Shown here piece after piece: positions 42,871 through 53,600 of a DNA stretch of 64,000 nt; the first letter of the stretch is position 1, and every line of letters starts with the position of its first letter. The stretch covers positions 1 through 64,000 of the forward strand of contig CAYPPG010000030.1 in assembly GCA_964412555.1 (NCBI GenBank). The letters are read 5' to 3'. The stretch comes from CAYPPG01 sp964412555. GTDB taxonomy: Bacteria; Hinthialibacterota; Hinthialibacteria; Hinthialibacterales; Hinthialibacteraceae. The position numbers and the translations under genes are program-made. A model generated the notes under the pieces. The model worked only from the letters and a program-made list of their open reading frames with translations, made no database searches and had not been told where the DNA came from.

Positions 42871-44010
42871 GTGAGATTATTCCGAATCATTCATCGTGTT
42901 TTATGGATCGACCTTCTTGTAGCCATTTCGGAAGGTGTCGTTCTCTTTACATTCGTTTTTCTTTTGAAACGATTGTTCAGCTTGACGGAATTATTCGTGG
43001 CGGAGGGAACCTCGTTTCTCGCAACCGGGAAAATGCTTTTCTCTCTCTTGCCTTCGATCATGATTATCACATTCCCGATGGCTGTACTCCTGGCAGGCCT
43101 TCTCGTCTATGGAAGGTTGGCTAGCGAGAATGAATTGACGGCTCTTCATGCCTGTGGATATTCCGTCAATCAATTGTTGATTCCAATACTCGTGATCGGG
43201 ATCGGCTTGACCGGCATGATGTTTTGGTGGGGGCATCGCATCGCACCGAAAGGGTTGCGGATCTTTCGCACTGTTGCCGCCGATATCTTGAAAACCACAG
43301 CCACTACAGGAATCCAACCCGGTGGTTTCAACCAGTTTGGAGATTTCATTTTTCTGCCCAGCGCTATTGACTCGAATCAATTGAAAAATTTAAAATTGTT
43401 TGAAATCAGAGAGGATTCCATTGCCGGAGTGATTTCAGCCCCCACGGCAACCATTACATTTTCTCCCGAAGAAAGCATCCTCTATCTCGACCTCGAAGAG
43501 GGAGTTCTTCATCAAATCCCCGCTCCGGAAAGAGACGTGGCCATTCGCTTTTCGAATATGCATTTTTCAATCCTGATTCCAACACTCTTGAAAAATTTTA
43601 TCCGCACAGGGAACGAAAGACGCCGTTATGGAAATGAACAATTGAGGGAAGAAACACAAAGTTATCATCAAGCTTATCTCCAAATAGAGGAAGAGAATGC
43701 GCAAAAGCGCTTTTATTTTCGAGAATGGAAACAAGGTGAAGTGGAACAGGCCAGCCGGATCGCACTCCCCTTCGCCTGTCTCATCATGGCCGTGACCGGT
43801 GCGTTGTTGGGAATGGGTTCCCATTTTGGGAAGCGATCCTCCTGTTATGCCATGACAATATTTGTCATCTTCTCCTATTATGTTTTATTGAATTTCGGGG
43901 AAACGTATGCAGAGGATGGCATACTCCCAACGCACTTTGCCATTTGGATACCGAATATCGTCGGGATTCTCTCATCCGTTTATTTATTGATTCGAACCAT
44001 GCGCGTGTAA
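42871..44010 (+). CDS. lptF: LPS export permease LptF
   Basis: A 379-residue YjgP/YjgQ-family permease. LptF and LptG form the membrane part of the LptB2FG exporter that moves lipopolysaccharide to LptC/LptA. Three N-terminal helices (about 10-35, 55-80, 100-120), a periplasmic beta-jellyroll-like middle (about 125-265), then three C-terminal helices. ENELTALHACGYSVNQLLIP is the coupling-helix region. It starts with GTG; the ribosome site is poor, so it may be coupled to ilvD. Confidence 0.9.
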   Translation: MRLFRIIHRVLWIDLLVAISEGVVLFTFVFLLKRLFSLTELFVAEGTSFLATGKMLFSLLPSIMIITFPMAVLLAGLLVYGRLASENELTALHACGYSVNQLLIPILVIGIGLTGMMFWWGHRIAPKGLRIFRTVAADILKTTATTGIQPGGFNQFGDFIFLPSAIDSNQLKNLKLFEIREDSIAGVISAPTATITFSPEESILYLDLEEGVLHQIPAPERDVAIRFSNMHFSILIPTLLKNFIRTGNERRRYGNEQLREETQSYHQAYLQIEEENAQKRFYFREWKQGEVEQASRIALPFACLIMAVTGALLGMGSHFGKRSSCYAMTIFVIFSYYVLLNFGETYAEDGILPTHFAIWIPNIVGILSSVYLLIRTMRV

Positions 44011-44018
44011 GGAGAGCC

Positions 44019-45122
44019 ATGCGGAATCCAATCAAAACCGCCGATTTTCTGATATTGAAAGAATTCATCCTGGCGTTCGCTTTCATTTTTTCTCTTTTTG
44101 CCGTCATCGGATTCGTGTTGATCTTGTTCGATGAATTGGATGCTATTATCAATAACAGTGCCTCCTTCGGAGTCGGAATGGCCTATATCTTTCTTCGCCT
44201 GCCTCATACTATTGTGAAAGCCACCCCGATCATTGCCATCCTGTCCGTCGTCATTTCGATGGGTAACCTTGTACGGCATAATGAAATGCTCATGCTCTAC
44301 ATCGCCGGGTACAAGCCGACTCGTTTAAGTGCTCCCATTCTTGGTGCCTTAGCCTCTTTGATCGTTGCCATGTTTCTATTCAACGAGTATGTGTCCGGAC
44401 CGTTTGCGGGAAGAGCACATACTCTGATGGAAACGAAAATCAAAAAAACCGGCCAGGGGATGACGGAGCGCAGCGGGATTTGGCTTCACGGTGAAGGGGA
44501 TCGGATTTATCGGGCGCAAACGTATTTTCCCGACTCTCGGAAAGTCGGAGGATTAACGATATTTGAATTCAAAGGCCCGAATCGAACGCTTTCCGCCCGT
44601 CTCGATGCAGAAAGCGCAACCCAAAACCAGGGAGTAGGCGGCTGGATTCTCAAAAAAGTCATCTCTCACCAAATTCACGAAGATGGAAGCATCAAACGCG
44701 AAATCCATGATTCCTATCCCTATTTCATCGAGCACACACCGGAAGATTTTTCACGAGTGACCTTAAGCCCGGAACAAATGTCTCATGCCGAATTATCCGA
44801 ACTGATTGAAACATTTCGCAAAGCGGGGGAAAATCCACGCATATATCTTCCCGATCTGCGAATCAAAGAGGCCTTTCCATTCGCGGTTTTCTTCTTGGGG
44901 ATGTTAGGATTCACGATCGCTTTACGGCATGGCAGAATCGGCCACACCTCCGGTGTCGGTTTAGGATTGCTCGCTGCGATCGGTTATTTCATGATTCTAT
45001 CGCTTGGGCGAAGTCTTGCCCAAGTAGGTGTACTGACACCTGCGCTAGGAGCATGGATTCCCAACCTGCTTTGTATCATTCCCTCGACTTATGAATATCT
45101 TAAGATCAAAGAAGAAATTTGA
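44019..45122 (+). CDS. lptG: LPS export permease LptG
   Basis: A 368-residue partner of LptF with the same six-helix plan. RHNEMLMLYIAGYKPTRLSAPI is the coupling helix. GTAAGGAGAGCC precedes the ATG at 44019, 8 bp after lptF; a longer frame from 43944 overlaps lptF and is rejected. The pair shows that this organism makes an LPS-bearing outer membrane. LptF and LptG are told apart here by gene order and by similarity, so the two names could be swapped. Confidence 0.9.
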   Translation: MRNPIKTADFLILKEFILAFAFIFSLFAVIGFVLILFDELDAIINNSASFGVGMAYIFLRLPHTIVKATPIIAILSVVISMGNLVRHNEMLMLYIAGYKPTRLSAPILGALASLIVAMFLFNEYVSGPFAGRAHTLMETKIKKTGQGMTERSGIWLHGEGDRIYRAQTYFPDSRKVGGLTIFEFKGPNRTLSARLDAESATQNQGVGGWILKKVISHQIHEDGSIKREIHDSYPYFIEHTPEDFSRVTLSPEQMSHAELSELIETFRKAGENPRIYLPDLRIKEAFPFAVFFLGMLGFTIALRHGRIGHTSGVGLGLLAAIGYFMILSLGRSLAQVGVLTPALGAWIPNLLCIIPSTYEYLKIKEEI

Positions 45123-45162
45123 ACATTCCGTTCGTCAATTCCTTCGATTTAGAATACAATTG

Positions 45163-45332
45163 ATAGCGAGGGCAAACGTAACTTGCCCATGTTACCCCCT
45201 CTTATTCATAATGGGTAGCAAGGGTAAGCGAAGTCTACCCTTGCCGGTTAGCGCTCTAAACCAAGGGCAGACCTGAGGTCTTGCCCTTGTTCCCCTCTCT
45301 TCTCTATGAGGGGTAGTAAGGGTAAGCGAAGT
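45163..45332. repeat. Cluster of GGGTAGC-family palindromes
   Basis: A diverged copy (45163-45200), a good copy (about 45213-45294) and a partial copy (45310-45331) stand in a row, the last ending 22 bp before the next start codon. Confidence 0.8.
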
Positions 45333-45353
45333 TGAATATTGAAAGGAGCCACC

Positions 45354-46457
45354 ATGCAATTTCGAATGACTCTTGTTTTCTTGATGGTCGCTGGAGCAGG
45401 ATTCGGTACTCTCTCTTTCCCGCTTCAAGCGGCAGAAATTCAATCTTTGAATATCGGGGATACGTTTCCCGATTTGGAGGTTGAAAGTATAGAGGGAATC
45501 CCCCTCTCCCTGCGCCCTCCGTCGGGCAATTATCTGCTGCTTCTCTTTTGGGATCGTTCAACCGTGGATTCTGACGAACTGGTTCCCGATGCGATCGTCC
45601 TCTATCGGCGCTTTCATGAGGTTGGACTGAATTATCTCTGCGTGATGATTGGGCAAAGCGAAGATTCGGTTTACCGATTCGCCGAACGGTGGCAAGTTCC
45701 CTGGCCGCAAGTCATGGATGAAAAGGATAATGAAAAAATCACGGATATTTTCGGCAATCAAAAAATTCCTTCGAATATCTTGATTGATGATCAAGGCACG
45801 ATTGTCGCGAAAAATCTGAGCGGGCCGGATGCTCATACAAAAGTCGCACAGATATTGGATGTCGATCTTGACACTCTCCCCCTGCCAGAGCGGCCCACTC
45901 CAAGACCGGAACAAAAGCCTCCTCAATTTCGAACCACTACCTCGATGACTATGGCGAGTGGAGAAATAGTATTAAGCGATTATTTAAAACAAAAAGGCTA
46001 CACACAATCGGTGATTGACAAACCAATCCTGATTGAACAATTCAAAGCGGTGGAGGAAAAGCCGAAAATACAAATCGTCGCTAAAAACTCCAGCGGACAA
46101 CACACCTTCGGCTGGTATCAAGACAAAAAAGACATTCTTTTGTTCCAAGATGTTGTCGAAGATGTTTCTACAAAAATTGAACCAAAGGAAAAGGAATTCG
46201 GTTTGTTTCTCACCTGCATGTTCGGTCAAGGATATAAATGGTATACGGATCCCCAAAAAAATAATGGAGAAGCCCATGCAAAAGCCTTTCCGACCATTGA
46301 ACATGGGAAAATGATCTCCAATTCTTACTTATTGTTCTGGGAAGATGTCCCTATCGGCATGCTCGATGATGATTTTCAAGATATCGTTGTACAAATCGAC
46401 GGAGTGATCCCTTCCGCTACCAAACCGTTCCAACAAACAAAGAAACTCCTTCGTTAA
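45354..46457 (+). CDS. Exported thioredoxin-fold protein without CxxC, fused to a DUF4114-like domain
   Basis: A 367-residue exported protein. After the signal peptide (about 1-26), a TlpA/AhpC-like domain (about 27-165) shows IGDTFPDLEVESIEG, YLLLLFWDRSTVDSDELVPD and KIPSNILIDDQGTIV. The W-C-x-x-C site is replaced by W-D-R-S-T, so it cannot do thiol chemistry there. A P-rich linker (ERPTPRPEQKPP) leads to a C-terminal region (about 225-355) with LLFWEDVPIGMLDDDFQDIVVQI, the calcium-binding-like DUF4114 pattern. GAAAGGAGCCACC precedes the ATG. Function unknown. Confidence 0.8.
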   Translation: MQFRMTLVFLMVAGAGFGTLSFPLQAAEIQSLNIGDTFPDLEVESIEGIPLSLRPPSGNYLLLLFWDRSTVDSDELVPDAIVLYRRFHEVGLNYLCVMIGQSEDSVYRFAERWQVPWPQVMDEKDNEKITDIFGNQKIPSNILIDDQGTIVAKNLSGPDAHTKVAQILDVDLDTLPLPERPTPRPEQKPPQFRTTTSMTMASGEIVLSDYLKQKGYTQSVIDKPILIEQFKAVEEKPKIQIVAKNSSGQHTFGWYQDKKDILLFQDVVEDVSTKIEPKEKEFGLFLTCMFGQGYKWYTDPQKNNGEAHAKAFPTIEHGKMISNSYLLFWEDVPIGMLDDDFQDIVVQIDGVIPSATKPFQQTKKLLR

Positions 46458-46666
46458 ATAGGGGTACGAAAAACAACAGTTCATCCCCGGTTGGTTGGAG
46501 GATAGAGCAAATGTCCTCGCTTGCCCATCGATGCAGACGATAGGCCTGCGCTTCCCTCTTTGCCGTTCACTCTCCTCAAACACGTAACTATAGTATCCCT
46601 GTATACGTTCTCTACTTTTATTGAGAATGACTGCTGCGATCCGCTCAACATGAAAGTGAAATCATT
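46458..46666. other. Intergenic region with a decayed palindrome
   Basis: GATAGAGCAAATGTCCTCGC to GCCTGCGCTTCC (about 46501-46555) is a degraded copy of the element at 60392-60449. ACTATAGTATCC and TGTATACG near 46590-46605 might be promoter parts of the next gene. Confidence 0.45.
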
Positions 46667-49600
46667 ATGAATAAACCGAACAAACTACGAATAGGACTCC
46701 GGATTTTTTGGATAGTTTCGTTATCTTGCTTTTTTTATGTCCCCGCTGCAGACGCTCAAACGGGTGAAGCGATTTGGATATCCTTCTTTCAAAACAAAGA
46801 CATCGATCAGGCTCTGAATGAATTTTCAGAAGTATTAAAAGAAGATGATGAAGATTCAATGGCCCATGCCGGCCTGGGGCTGTTGGGACCCAGCCGGGAT
46901 AATCAAGCCGACGAAGCGATCGATCATCTGCTTCAAGCCCTTGAAACCGGATATATTCAGCCACAGGCAACCTTATTTTTATACGAAGCCCTTCGAATGA
47001 TAAAGGGGCAAGAAGATTTTAATTTTTTTGATCGTTTTATCGAACAATTTTTGCAGAAAGACGATATTCCCGATCATCTGCGCGCCTCCCTGCAATTTCA
47101 CCAAGCACAAATGAAGCAACGCCTGGGAGAATGGGAAAAGGCGGAGCAAATTTTCTCTCAACTCAACTTCATCACTGATTTTTGGATATGCGGCCCCTTC
47201 GACAATTCCGAGAAAGCCGGCCACAACCGGGAATACGGGCCGGAAGAAAATCTCGACCTACGATCGTCTTATTCCGGCCGTCGGGGATCGGTGCAATGGC
47301 GCCTCATGCCACTCAATCCCTATGATGGGTATATCAATTGTCACTCGCTCATCGATCCATCCGTCGAATCGACAACCTACCTAGCCGCTACCCTTCATTC
47401 GGAAACAGAACAGCGTTGCCAATTGACCTTCGGACACGCCGGTGCGCTGAAAGTGTGGCTGAACGGACAATTGGAAGCGGATATGGACCGATATCATGGC
47501 CCGCTTATCGATCAGGTCATCGTCGACACTCGTCTTCAAAAAGGAAACAACACGCTGCTCGTCAAACTATCATCGGGCGAAAAAGGGAAATACGGATTAT
47601 ATGCCCGGCTTATCGCTCGAAACCCGGATCAAGTTCACGTTATCGATCCCCACGAGGAAAACGAACTTCCAAACACCGGTATCCATACTCCTAAACCGGA
47701 TCAAGAATCACCACCCCATTTTCAATTGGAACCGATTCCCGTTCGCCAGTTGAAGGCGTTGGGGGAAGGGCCAGGAGCGGAACCGTATCATCATTTGTTC
47801 TATGCGCTCTTGCTCCAACGATTGGACATCGCCGATGAGAACGACCAGAGCGCCAATTCAATGCTTTCCAAACTCGCTCAACTTTATCCCGCCAATCCCT
47901 ATCTTCTGCGTCAAATGGGGGAATCGGAGAAACAGGAAAATTTACGCCGATTGGCTTACACTCGGGTGTTGGAACTGGATGAAGACGAACGCATCGCCTT
48001 CCTTCTTTTACTCGACTATTACCGAACCGCCCCCTATGCCACAAAAGGATTCGAGTTGATCCGCGAATGGGATAAAAATCACGACGTACCGGCGAAAGCA
48101 CGGCTGATTCAAGCCCAAATGTGGAATGGAGAAGGATTGCGGGAAGCAGCTGTAGATCTTATACGCTCAATCAGCGGAGAAATGGGAATCGAGGGCAAAT
48201 GGACGTTGTATGAAATCGGCCATTCGCTCATGACCGATGAACAACAAGAATTTCTTCTGAAGGAAATTCTGCAAGAGAACGCCAATCACGGAAACGCTCT
48301 CCAGGCCCTGCGCCGTTTCATGTTACGTAAAGGAAAACACGAACAACATCAGCAGTTGCTGGATCATGAAAAAAAGATCGATCCGTTATCCATTTCCGGA
48401 TCGATTGAGTATGCCAAATATCTTCAAACAGAAAAACAATACCAAAAATCACTCGACGTTCTGGACCGCGTTTTCAACATTTGTCCCGATCATTTCGAAG
48501 CCCATACTCTATCGGCCATTTCCTATCATGCTCTCGGTGACGATCAAAAAGCCATGGAGGAATTGGAAGCGGCACTCGTCACCCGCCCCTCCAATCCGTG
48601 GTGTTTGCAATACGGGGAATTTCTCCAACCGGAAGAAAAAGATTATGCTTCTCCTTATTTGAAAGACTGGCAAGAAATCGAAATCCCGGAATCCTTCGAT
48701 CTTTCCAAGGCCAATTATGTCAATCTCTTGAATCAGCAAATCGTCAAAGTTCACCAGAACGGAAATTCCAGCGAAACTGTAAGAATGGTCATTAAAGTGT
48801 TGACAGATACCGGGATCCGAATGCAAAGAGCGCGCGGCATCTATTATGACGCCGGGACATCGGAAGAAGTGCGTATCATTCGCGCCCGTGTCTGGAAAGA
48901 GGACGGAACATTTTATGACGCACCGGCGGTGGAACGAAGAAGCGCCGCCTCCAGCTCCGATGCAGCCAACCGGTTATACGACGACTACTATGTGGCCATT
49001 CTCCAATTTCCCGCTCTGGAAAAGGGATCGATTATCGAATTGGAATACAAAAAAGAGCAAAAGGGTGAAAATATTTACGCCGATTATTTTGGGGATCTCT
49101 TCTACATCGGAGATACCACCTATGAACCCACTATTGAAAGTGAATACGTGCTCATCACCCCCCAAAGCCGTGAGTTTTACTGGAAATATACCGAGGCACA
49201 CTATCCTGAATCCGTCTCTTCCAAAGACATCACTCTCGATCGGGAACCGGAAATCACCGAAACAGAAGAAGAAAAAACATACCATTGGAAATTCGCTCAA
49301 CTTCCTGCCATCCCACGCGAACCTTATATGCCCTATCCATCCGAAGTGCTTCCCTATATCAAGGTGTCCACCTTTCAAACATGGTCGGACATGACGGAAT
49401 GGTATTGGAATCTGATCCGGGAACAACTCATTCCCGGTGTGGTTCTCAAACAACGAGTGAAACAAATTGTCGAAGACTATAAAAAAAGCAATGACATCGA
49501 TATGGACGAAGAGCTCAGTCCGTGGCAAAAAGTTCGTGCCGTCAATTCGTTTGTCAATACGGAAGTCCGGTATCTCGGATTGGAATTCGGTGTGCACGGC

Positions 49601-50593
49601 TATAAACCTCATAAAGTCGATGAAATATGCAACGCCCAATATGGCGATTGCAAAGACAAAGCAGCCTTGGCAGTCACCATGCTGAAAGAATTGGGAATTG
49701 AAGCGTACATTGTCATTATTCGCACGACCTCCAAAGGCGAAATCGATTATGAATTGCCATCGTTGGGCATCTTCAACCACGCCATTTACTACATTCCGGA
49801 CCTGGAAGGGAAAGAGTATTGGATCGACGGAACAGCCACATTCCATGACGCCAAAGAACTGCCCGCAATGGATGCCGGCGCCAATACGCTTATCGTCAAA
49901 CCCGAGGGGGAGTATGAATTCAAACGGATACCTCATTCCGAGGCGAAAGACAACGGCGGCCTTTATACAACCGTCCTTACTCTCGATGAAAATGGCAACG
50001 CGAAAGGCATTCGGCAAGCGGAATACAAAGGCCTTTACAATCCAATTATACGTCAAACCTACGAAAATCCGGCCAAAGCGAAAGAAATCGTAGACAGGAC
50101 TCTCGTCAACCGTTACCCCGGCGCCCAATCGATGAATATCGAACTGTCCGATGTGAAAGATTATTCCACACCGGAACACCTCTCGTACGAACTGACCATC
50201 CCCCAATTCGCCTCAAAACAAGGTGAACAATGGGTTATTCCTGCAACCCTCTACGAGGAGAAAATCTCTCAACATTATGCGCGTTTGTCAAAGCGGGAAT
50301 TCGATCTCGTTCTCCATTATCCATGGGAAAATACCAACGCGTTGAGCATCACTTTCCCGGAAACACCGGAAAACCTCGTGCTGCCCGTCGACCGCGAAGT
50401 GGAATCGGAATTCGGTCTTTATAAACGCACGATTCAACAAGAGGCAAATCGCGTCATCATTCGGGAAACATTGATGTTTCAACCGATTCGAGTTCCTAAG
50501 GAAAAATATCAAGATTTTCGAGAATTCTGCCGGATGATCGATCTTTATCAAGAAGAAAAAATGTATGTGGACCGGAACGAGTCTGAAGGGTGA
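46667..50593 (+). CDS. Exported TPR - DUF3857 - transglutaminase protein
   Basis: A 1308-residue exported protein. Signal peptide (about 1-31); TPR-like helices; a beta-sandwich (about 165-310, FWICGPFDNSE, ALKVWLNGQLEADM, YGLYARLIARNP); further TPR repeats (about 340-650); DUF3857 (about 680-890); and a transglutaminase core with Cys995 (YGDCKDKAALAVTMLKELGI), His1038 (IFNHAIYYI) and Asp1054 (YWIDGTA), a complete triad. The C-terminal beta domain ends KYQDFREFCRMIDLYQEE, typical of DUF3857 proteins. Possibly peptide or cell-envelope work; substrate unknown. A paralogue follows. Confidence 0.9.
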   Translation: MNKPNKLRIGLRIFWIVSLSCFFYVPAADAQTGEAIWISFFQNKDIDQALNEFSEVLKEDDEDSMAHAGLGLLGPSRDNQADEAIDHLLQALETGYIQPQATLFLYEALRMIKGQEDFNFFDRFIEQFLQKDDIPDHLRASLQFHQAQMKQRLGEWEKAEQIFSQLNFITDFWICGPFDNSEKAGHNREYGPEENLDLRSSYSGRRGSVQWRLMPLNPYDGYINCHSLIDPSVESTTYLAATLHSETEQRCQLTFGHAGALKVWLNGQLEADMDRYHGPLIDQVIVDTRLQKGNNTLLVKLSSGEKGKYGLYARLIARNPDQVHVIDPHEENELPNTGIHTPKPDQESPPHFQLEPIPVRQLKALGEGPGAEPYHHLFYALLLQRLDIADENDQSANSMLSKLAQLYPANPYLLRQMGESEKQENLRRLAYTRVLELDEDERIAFLLLLDYYRTAPYATKGFELIREWDKNHDVPAKARLIQAQMWNGEGLREAAVDLIRSISGEMGIEGKWTLYEIGHSLMTDEQQEFLLKEILQENANHGNALQALRRFMLRKGKHEQHQQLLDHEKKIDPLSISGSIEYAKYLQTEKQYQKSLDVLDRVFNICPDHFEAHTLSAISYHALGDDQKAMEELEAALVTRPSNPWCLQYGEFLQPEEKDYASPYLKDWQEIEIPESFDLSKANYVNLLNQQIVKVHQNGNSSETVRMVIKVLTDTGIRMQRARGIYYDAGTSEEVRIIRARVWKEDGTFYDAPAVERRSAASSSDAANRLYDDYYVAILQFPALEKGSIIELEYKKEQKGENIYADYFGDLFYIGDTTYEPTIESEYVLITPQSREFYWKYTEAHYPESVSSKDITLDREPEITETEEEKTYHWKFAQLPAIPREPYMPYPSEVLPYIKVSTFQTWSDMTEWYWNLIREQLIPGVVLKQRVKQIVEDYKKSNDIDMDEELSPWQKVRAVNSFVNTEVRYLGLEFGVHGYKPHKVDEICNAQYGDCKDKAALAVTMLKELGIEAYIVIIRTTSKGEIDYELPSLGIFNHAIYYIPDLEGKEYWIDGTATFHDAKELPAMDAGANTLIVKPEGEYEFKRIPHSEAKDNGGLYTTVLTLDENGNAKGIRQAEYKGLYNPIIRQTYENPAKAKEIVDRTLVNRYPGAQSMNIELSDVKDYSTPEHLSYELTIPQFASKQGEQWVIPATLYEEKISQHYARLSKREFDLVLHYPWENTNALSITFPETPENLVLPVDREVESEFGLYKRTIQQEANRVIIRETLMFQPIRVPKEKYQDFREFCRMIDLYQEEKMYVDRNESEG

Positions 50594-50696
50594 GTTTCAA
50601 GCAATCCACCCTTCGTTTTTAAAAGATGGGCTACAAATCGCTTTGAGCCTATCCTGCATATCTAAAAAATGTAAATATTGAAATGAAGGTACCCAT

Positions 50697-53600
50697 ATGA
50701 AAAAGCAAACCATTTATCTCATAGCATGGATATTCATGGCGGTTTTCGTTACCACCATCACCACCTATGCGTCGTTGGAAACGGGTTGGAGCGAACTGTT
50801 CGACAATCATTTCCCCAAAGCAGAAGCGGCCTTTGAAGAAGTGCTGCAATCGGCTCCGAATGAATCCGCTTTACAAGGATTAGTGCTGTGTGCTTTGGCA
50901 CAAAACGAACCGCCGGCATTGTCTCATTGGTTAGGGGCTTTAATAACCACTTATCCCCAAAGCCCATATCTCCCTTGCTACTTGGCTCTCATGGGAGAAC
51001 CGGAACTCCAAGGCTGGCGTCCGCAAGATAAAATCGCCGTTTTGAAAAAAGCATTGCAGCAAAATCCCCCCATTTCTCATCGCCAGCAAATCCTGTTCAA
51101 ACTTGCGCAAGCACAAGACATGGTCCTCGATGACGAAACGGAAAACACTTCGCGAGAAGCGGGCATTCTGATCGATCACTGGAATCTCGTAGGGCCTTTT
51201 GGAAAGTACGGCGCTGCCGATTTCCTGCGTCCCTTCGGTCCGGAAGTGGAAATCAAATCCGCTTATGAGGGATGGCAGAAGGCGGTACAAATTCACCCGC
51301 TCGAACAGACCGACAAAACCGGCTTGCTCGAGTTGGAGTCTCTTATCCACCCCGTTACGGGTATATTATACGCTTTCAACGTGATCGAATCGCAAAGCGA
51401 AACAGAAGCCTATTTGACCATTCATTCTCCCTCCGAAATCCGGGTTTGGTGGGACGGTGAACCCATTGTGGAAAAATCCAATCTCTACTTGGATACATCC
51501 AAAGTGGTTTCCCTCAAAGTCCCGCTCCGGAAAGGCAAAATCCCGCTCGTCATCAAAACCCAGCGATACGACAATTGGTGGCTGCGAACAACATTGCAAT
51601 CCTTGGATGGAGAACCGCTTCAATTCCAATCGGCTCCGTTCCATGTTGAAGAATTTTCCGATCTTTACTTACGGCGTTTTGAATCCAAACAACTTCGCTC
51701 CGAGGCCGAGTCGGGATTTACTTCTGATTATCCCTACTCTTTTCCCGATCCACAGAATACAGCGGAGAAACGTTCTCAACTTCTTTTTCAAGCATTGTGG
51801 CACAGCGACAAATCCGAATATGACCAGGCCAAACATTTGTTGTCCAAAGTGTCCGGGGAGGCGCCGAATAGCGCATTGGTATGGCAGCTGCAGGGGCACA
51901 TCTCTCTCCGGCAGGCAAGTGCACGATCCGGTTCGAAAACCCGTTTTCAACAAGAAGCGGAAACGGCCTTTACACGCGCCTTGGAACTGGCTCCGTACTC
52001 GAAAGGCGCGCTGATCGGGCTTCAATCGTACTACCTGGACCGCGACCAAGTGGATCAGGCCCTGAAAATCATGGACGAACAGATCCGCCAATATCCCGAG
52101 TTGCTCGAAAGCGGATATACCGGATTACTACACTATTCCTATGGAATATTGTATTCCCGGAAAGGGTTCGTCAATGAAGCGGCACAAGCGTTCGAAAAAG
52201 CACAGCAGAATTTTCTTCCCTCGCTGGAGGTGTATAACCGTCTGTTCGATTATTACGAACAAAACAACAATCGCCAAAAAGCGGGCCAGATCATTCACGA
52301 GGCCTTGAAATTCTTCCCCGCTTTACTGACTTATTTGAACCGAGCCGCCCGTTTGGAGCCGGATCATACAGAGTTACCCAATATTGTTGAATTATTCAAC
52401 AAAACCATGGATATTCACCCAAACGGTTTGCAGTATGCTTTAGGTCTTGGGAGAACGCTGGAACAACAAGGAAAAGACAAAGAAGCATATCTTTTTTATG
52501 AAAACTTGACAGAACGCTTCCCCGACCACCCGCAACCCAAAGAACGCCTTGCCTCTCTTGCATTCCTTCAATCGAAAAAGGATGAAGCGCTTGCCATCCA
52601 CCAAGAATTGCATGATACTTTACCGCTCCGCATGGAACCTTTTCGTGTTCTACGCGATGTCGCTGAACGCTCTGATTTCCCCTATCAAAAATATGATGTT
52701 CAGCTGGACGATATTGACATTACCAAAGCCGAGAAGTGGGACAAATCCCGCGCTTCCTCTATTTACCTACTCGACATCATGGTTCTCAATTTATATGAGG
52801 ATGGCACTTATGAACAATATATTCATCAAGCCGTGAAAATTCAGAATGAAGAAGGCAAGAGGAAATGGGCGGAGATCGTGATACCGCGCGGCTCGAATGT
52901 CGAGATTATCATGGCACGCACCATCACACCGGATGGAACCGAATGGGCTGTCTCCAACGTTCAAACCTTGAACAATGGTCAGTCTCTCTCCATGTACGGC
53001 GTCGAAGAGGGAGCCATCGTTGAATATGCCTACCTCGAACGCACTGGCAGTTGGAATCCAGGAGCCAACGTCAGTTCCGGCGGATATTTTTTCGGGGCGG
53101 AAGACGATCCCATGCTTCTTTCCAAACTGACCGTCATCAAGCCGGAATCCATTCCATTCCATCTGGATACCAATCCCGACGGCTTGTTCGCCAAAATCAC
53201 TCACGAAGAAAACAAAACGATCTATGAGTGGGAACAATGGATGTCGGAAGGGATCAAACCGGAGCAATTTGATCCGCCTCTTTCGGAACGCGTTCCATCT
53301 TTGCAATGGAGCACTTGTCCGGATTGGCTCCCATTCGCAGAACGGCTTCGCGCTTCGGTTCATGGCTATGAAGAGAAATCCAATAAAATTGTTGAATTAG
53401 CCGATCACTTCAAAGAACTCAGTTCCTCCAAACAGGAATACATCCAAAAAGTCTATGATTGGGTTCGGGAAACCATTGAAGAATCGGCAGGAGGAACGAC
53501 GACTGCCGATACGGTAGCCCTTCAGGCAGGACGAGCCTATCATAAAATCCGTTTGGCAAGACATTTTCTACGCCTCAATTCGATTCAATCCCATCTGGCT

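Noticed and set aside
48974..50206. 410-codon minus-strand frame
   Set aside because: Antisense shadow of the DUF3857-transglutaminase gene, whose domains and catalytic residues are clear.
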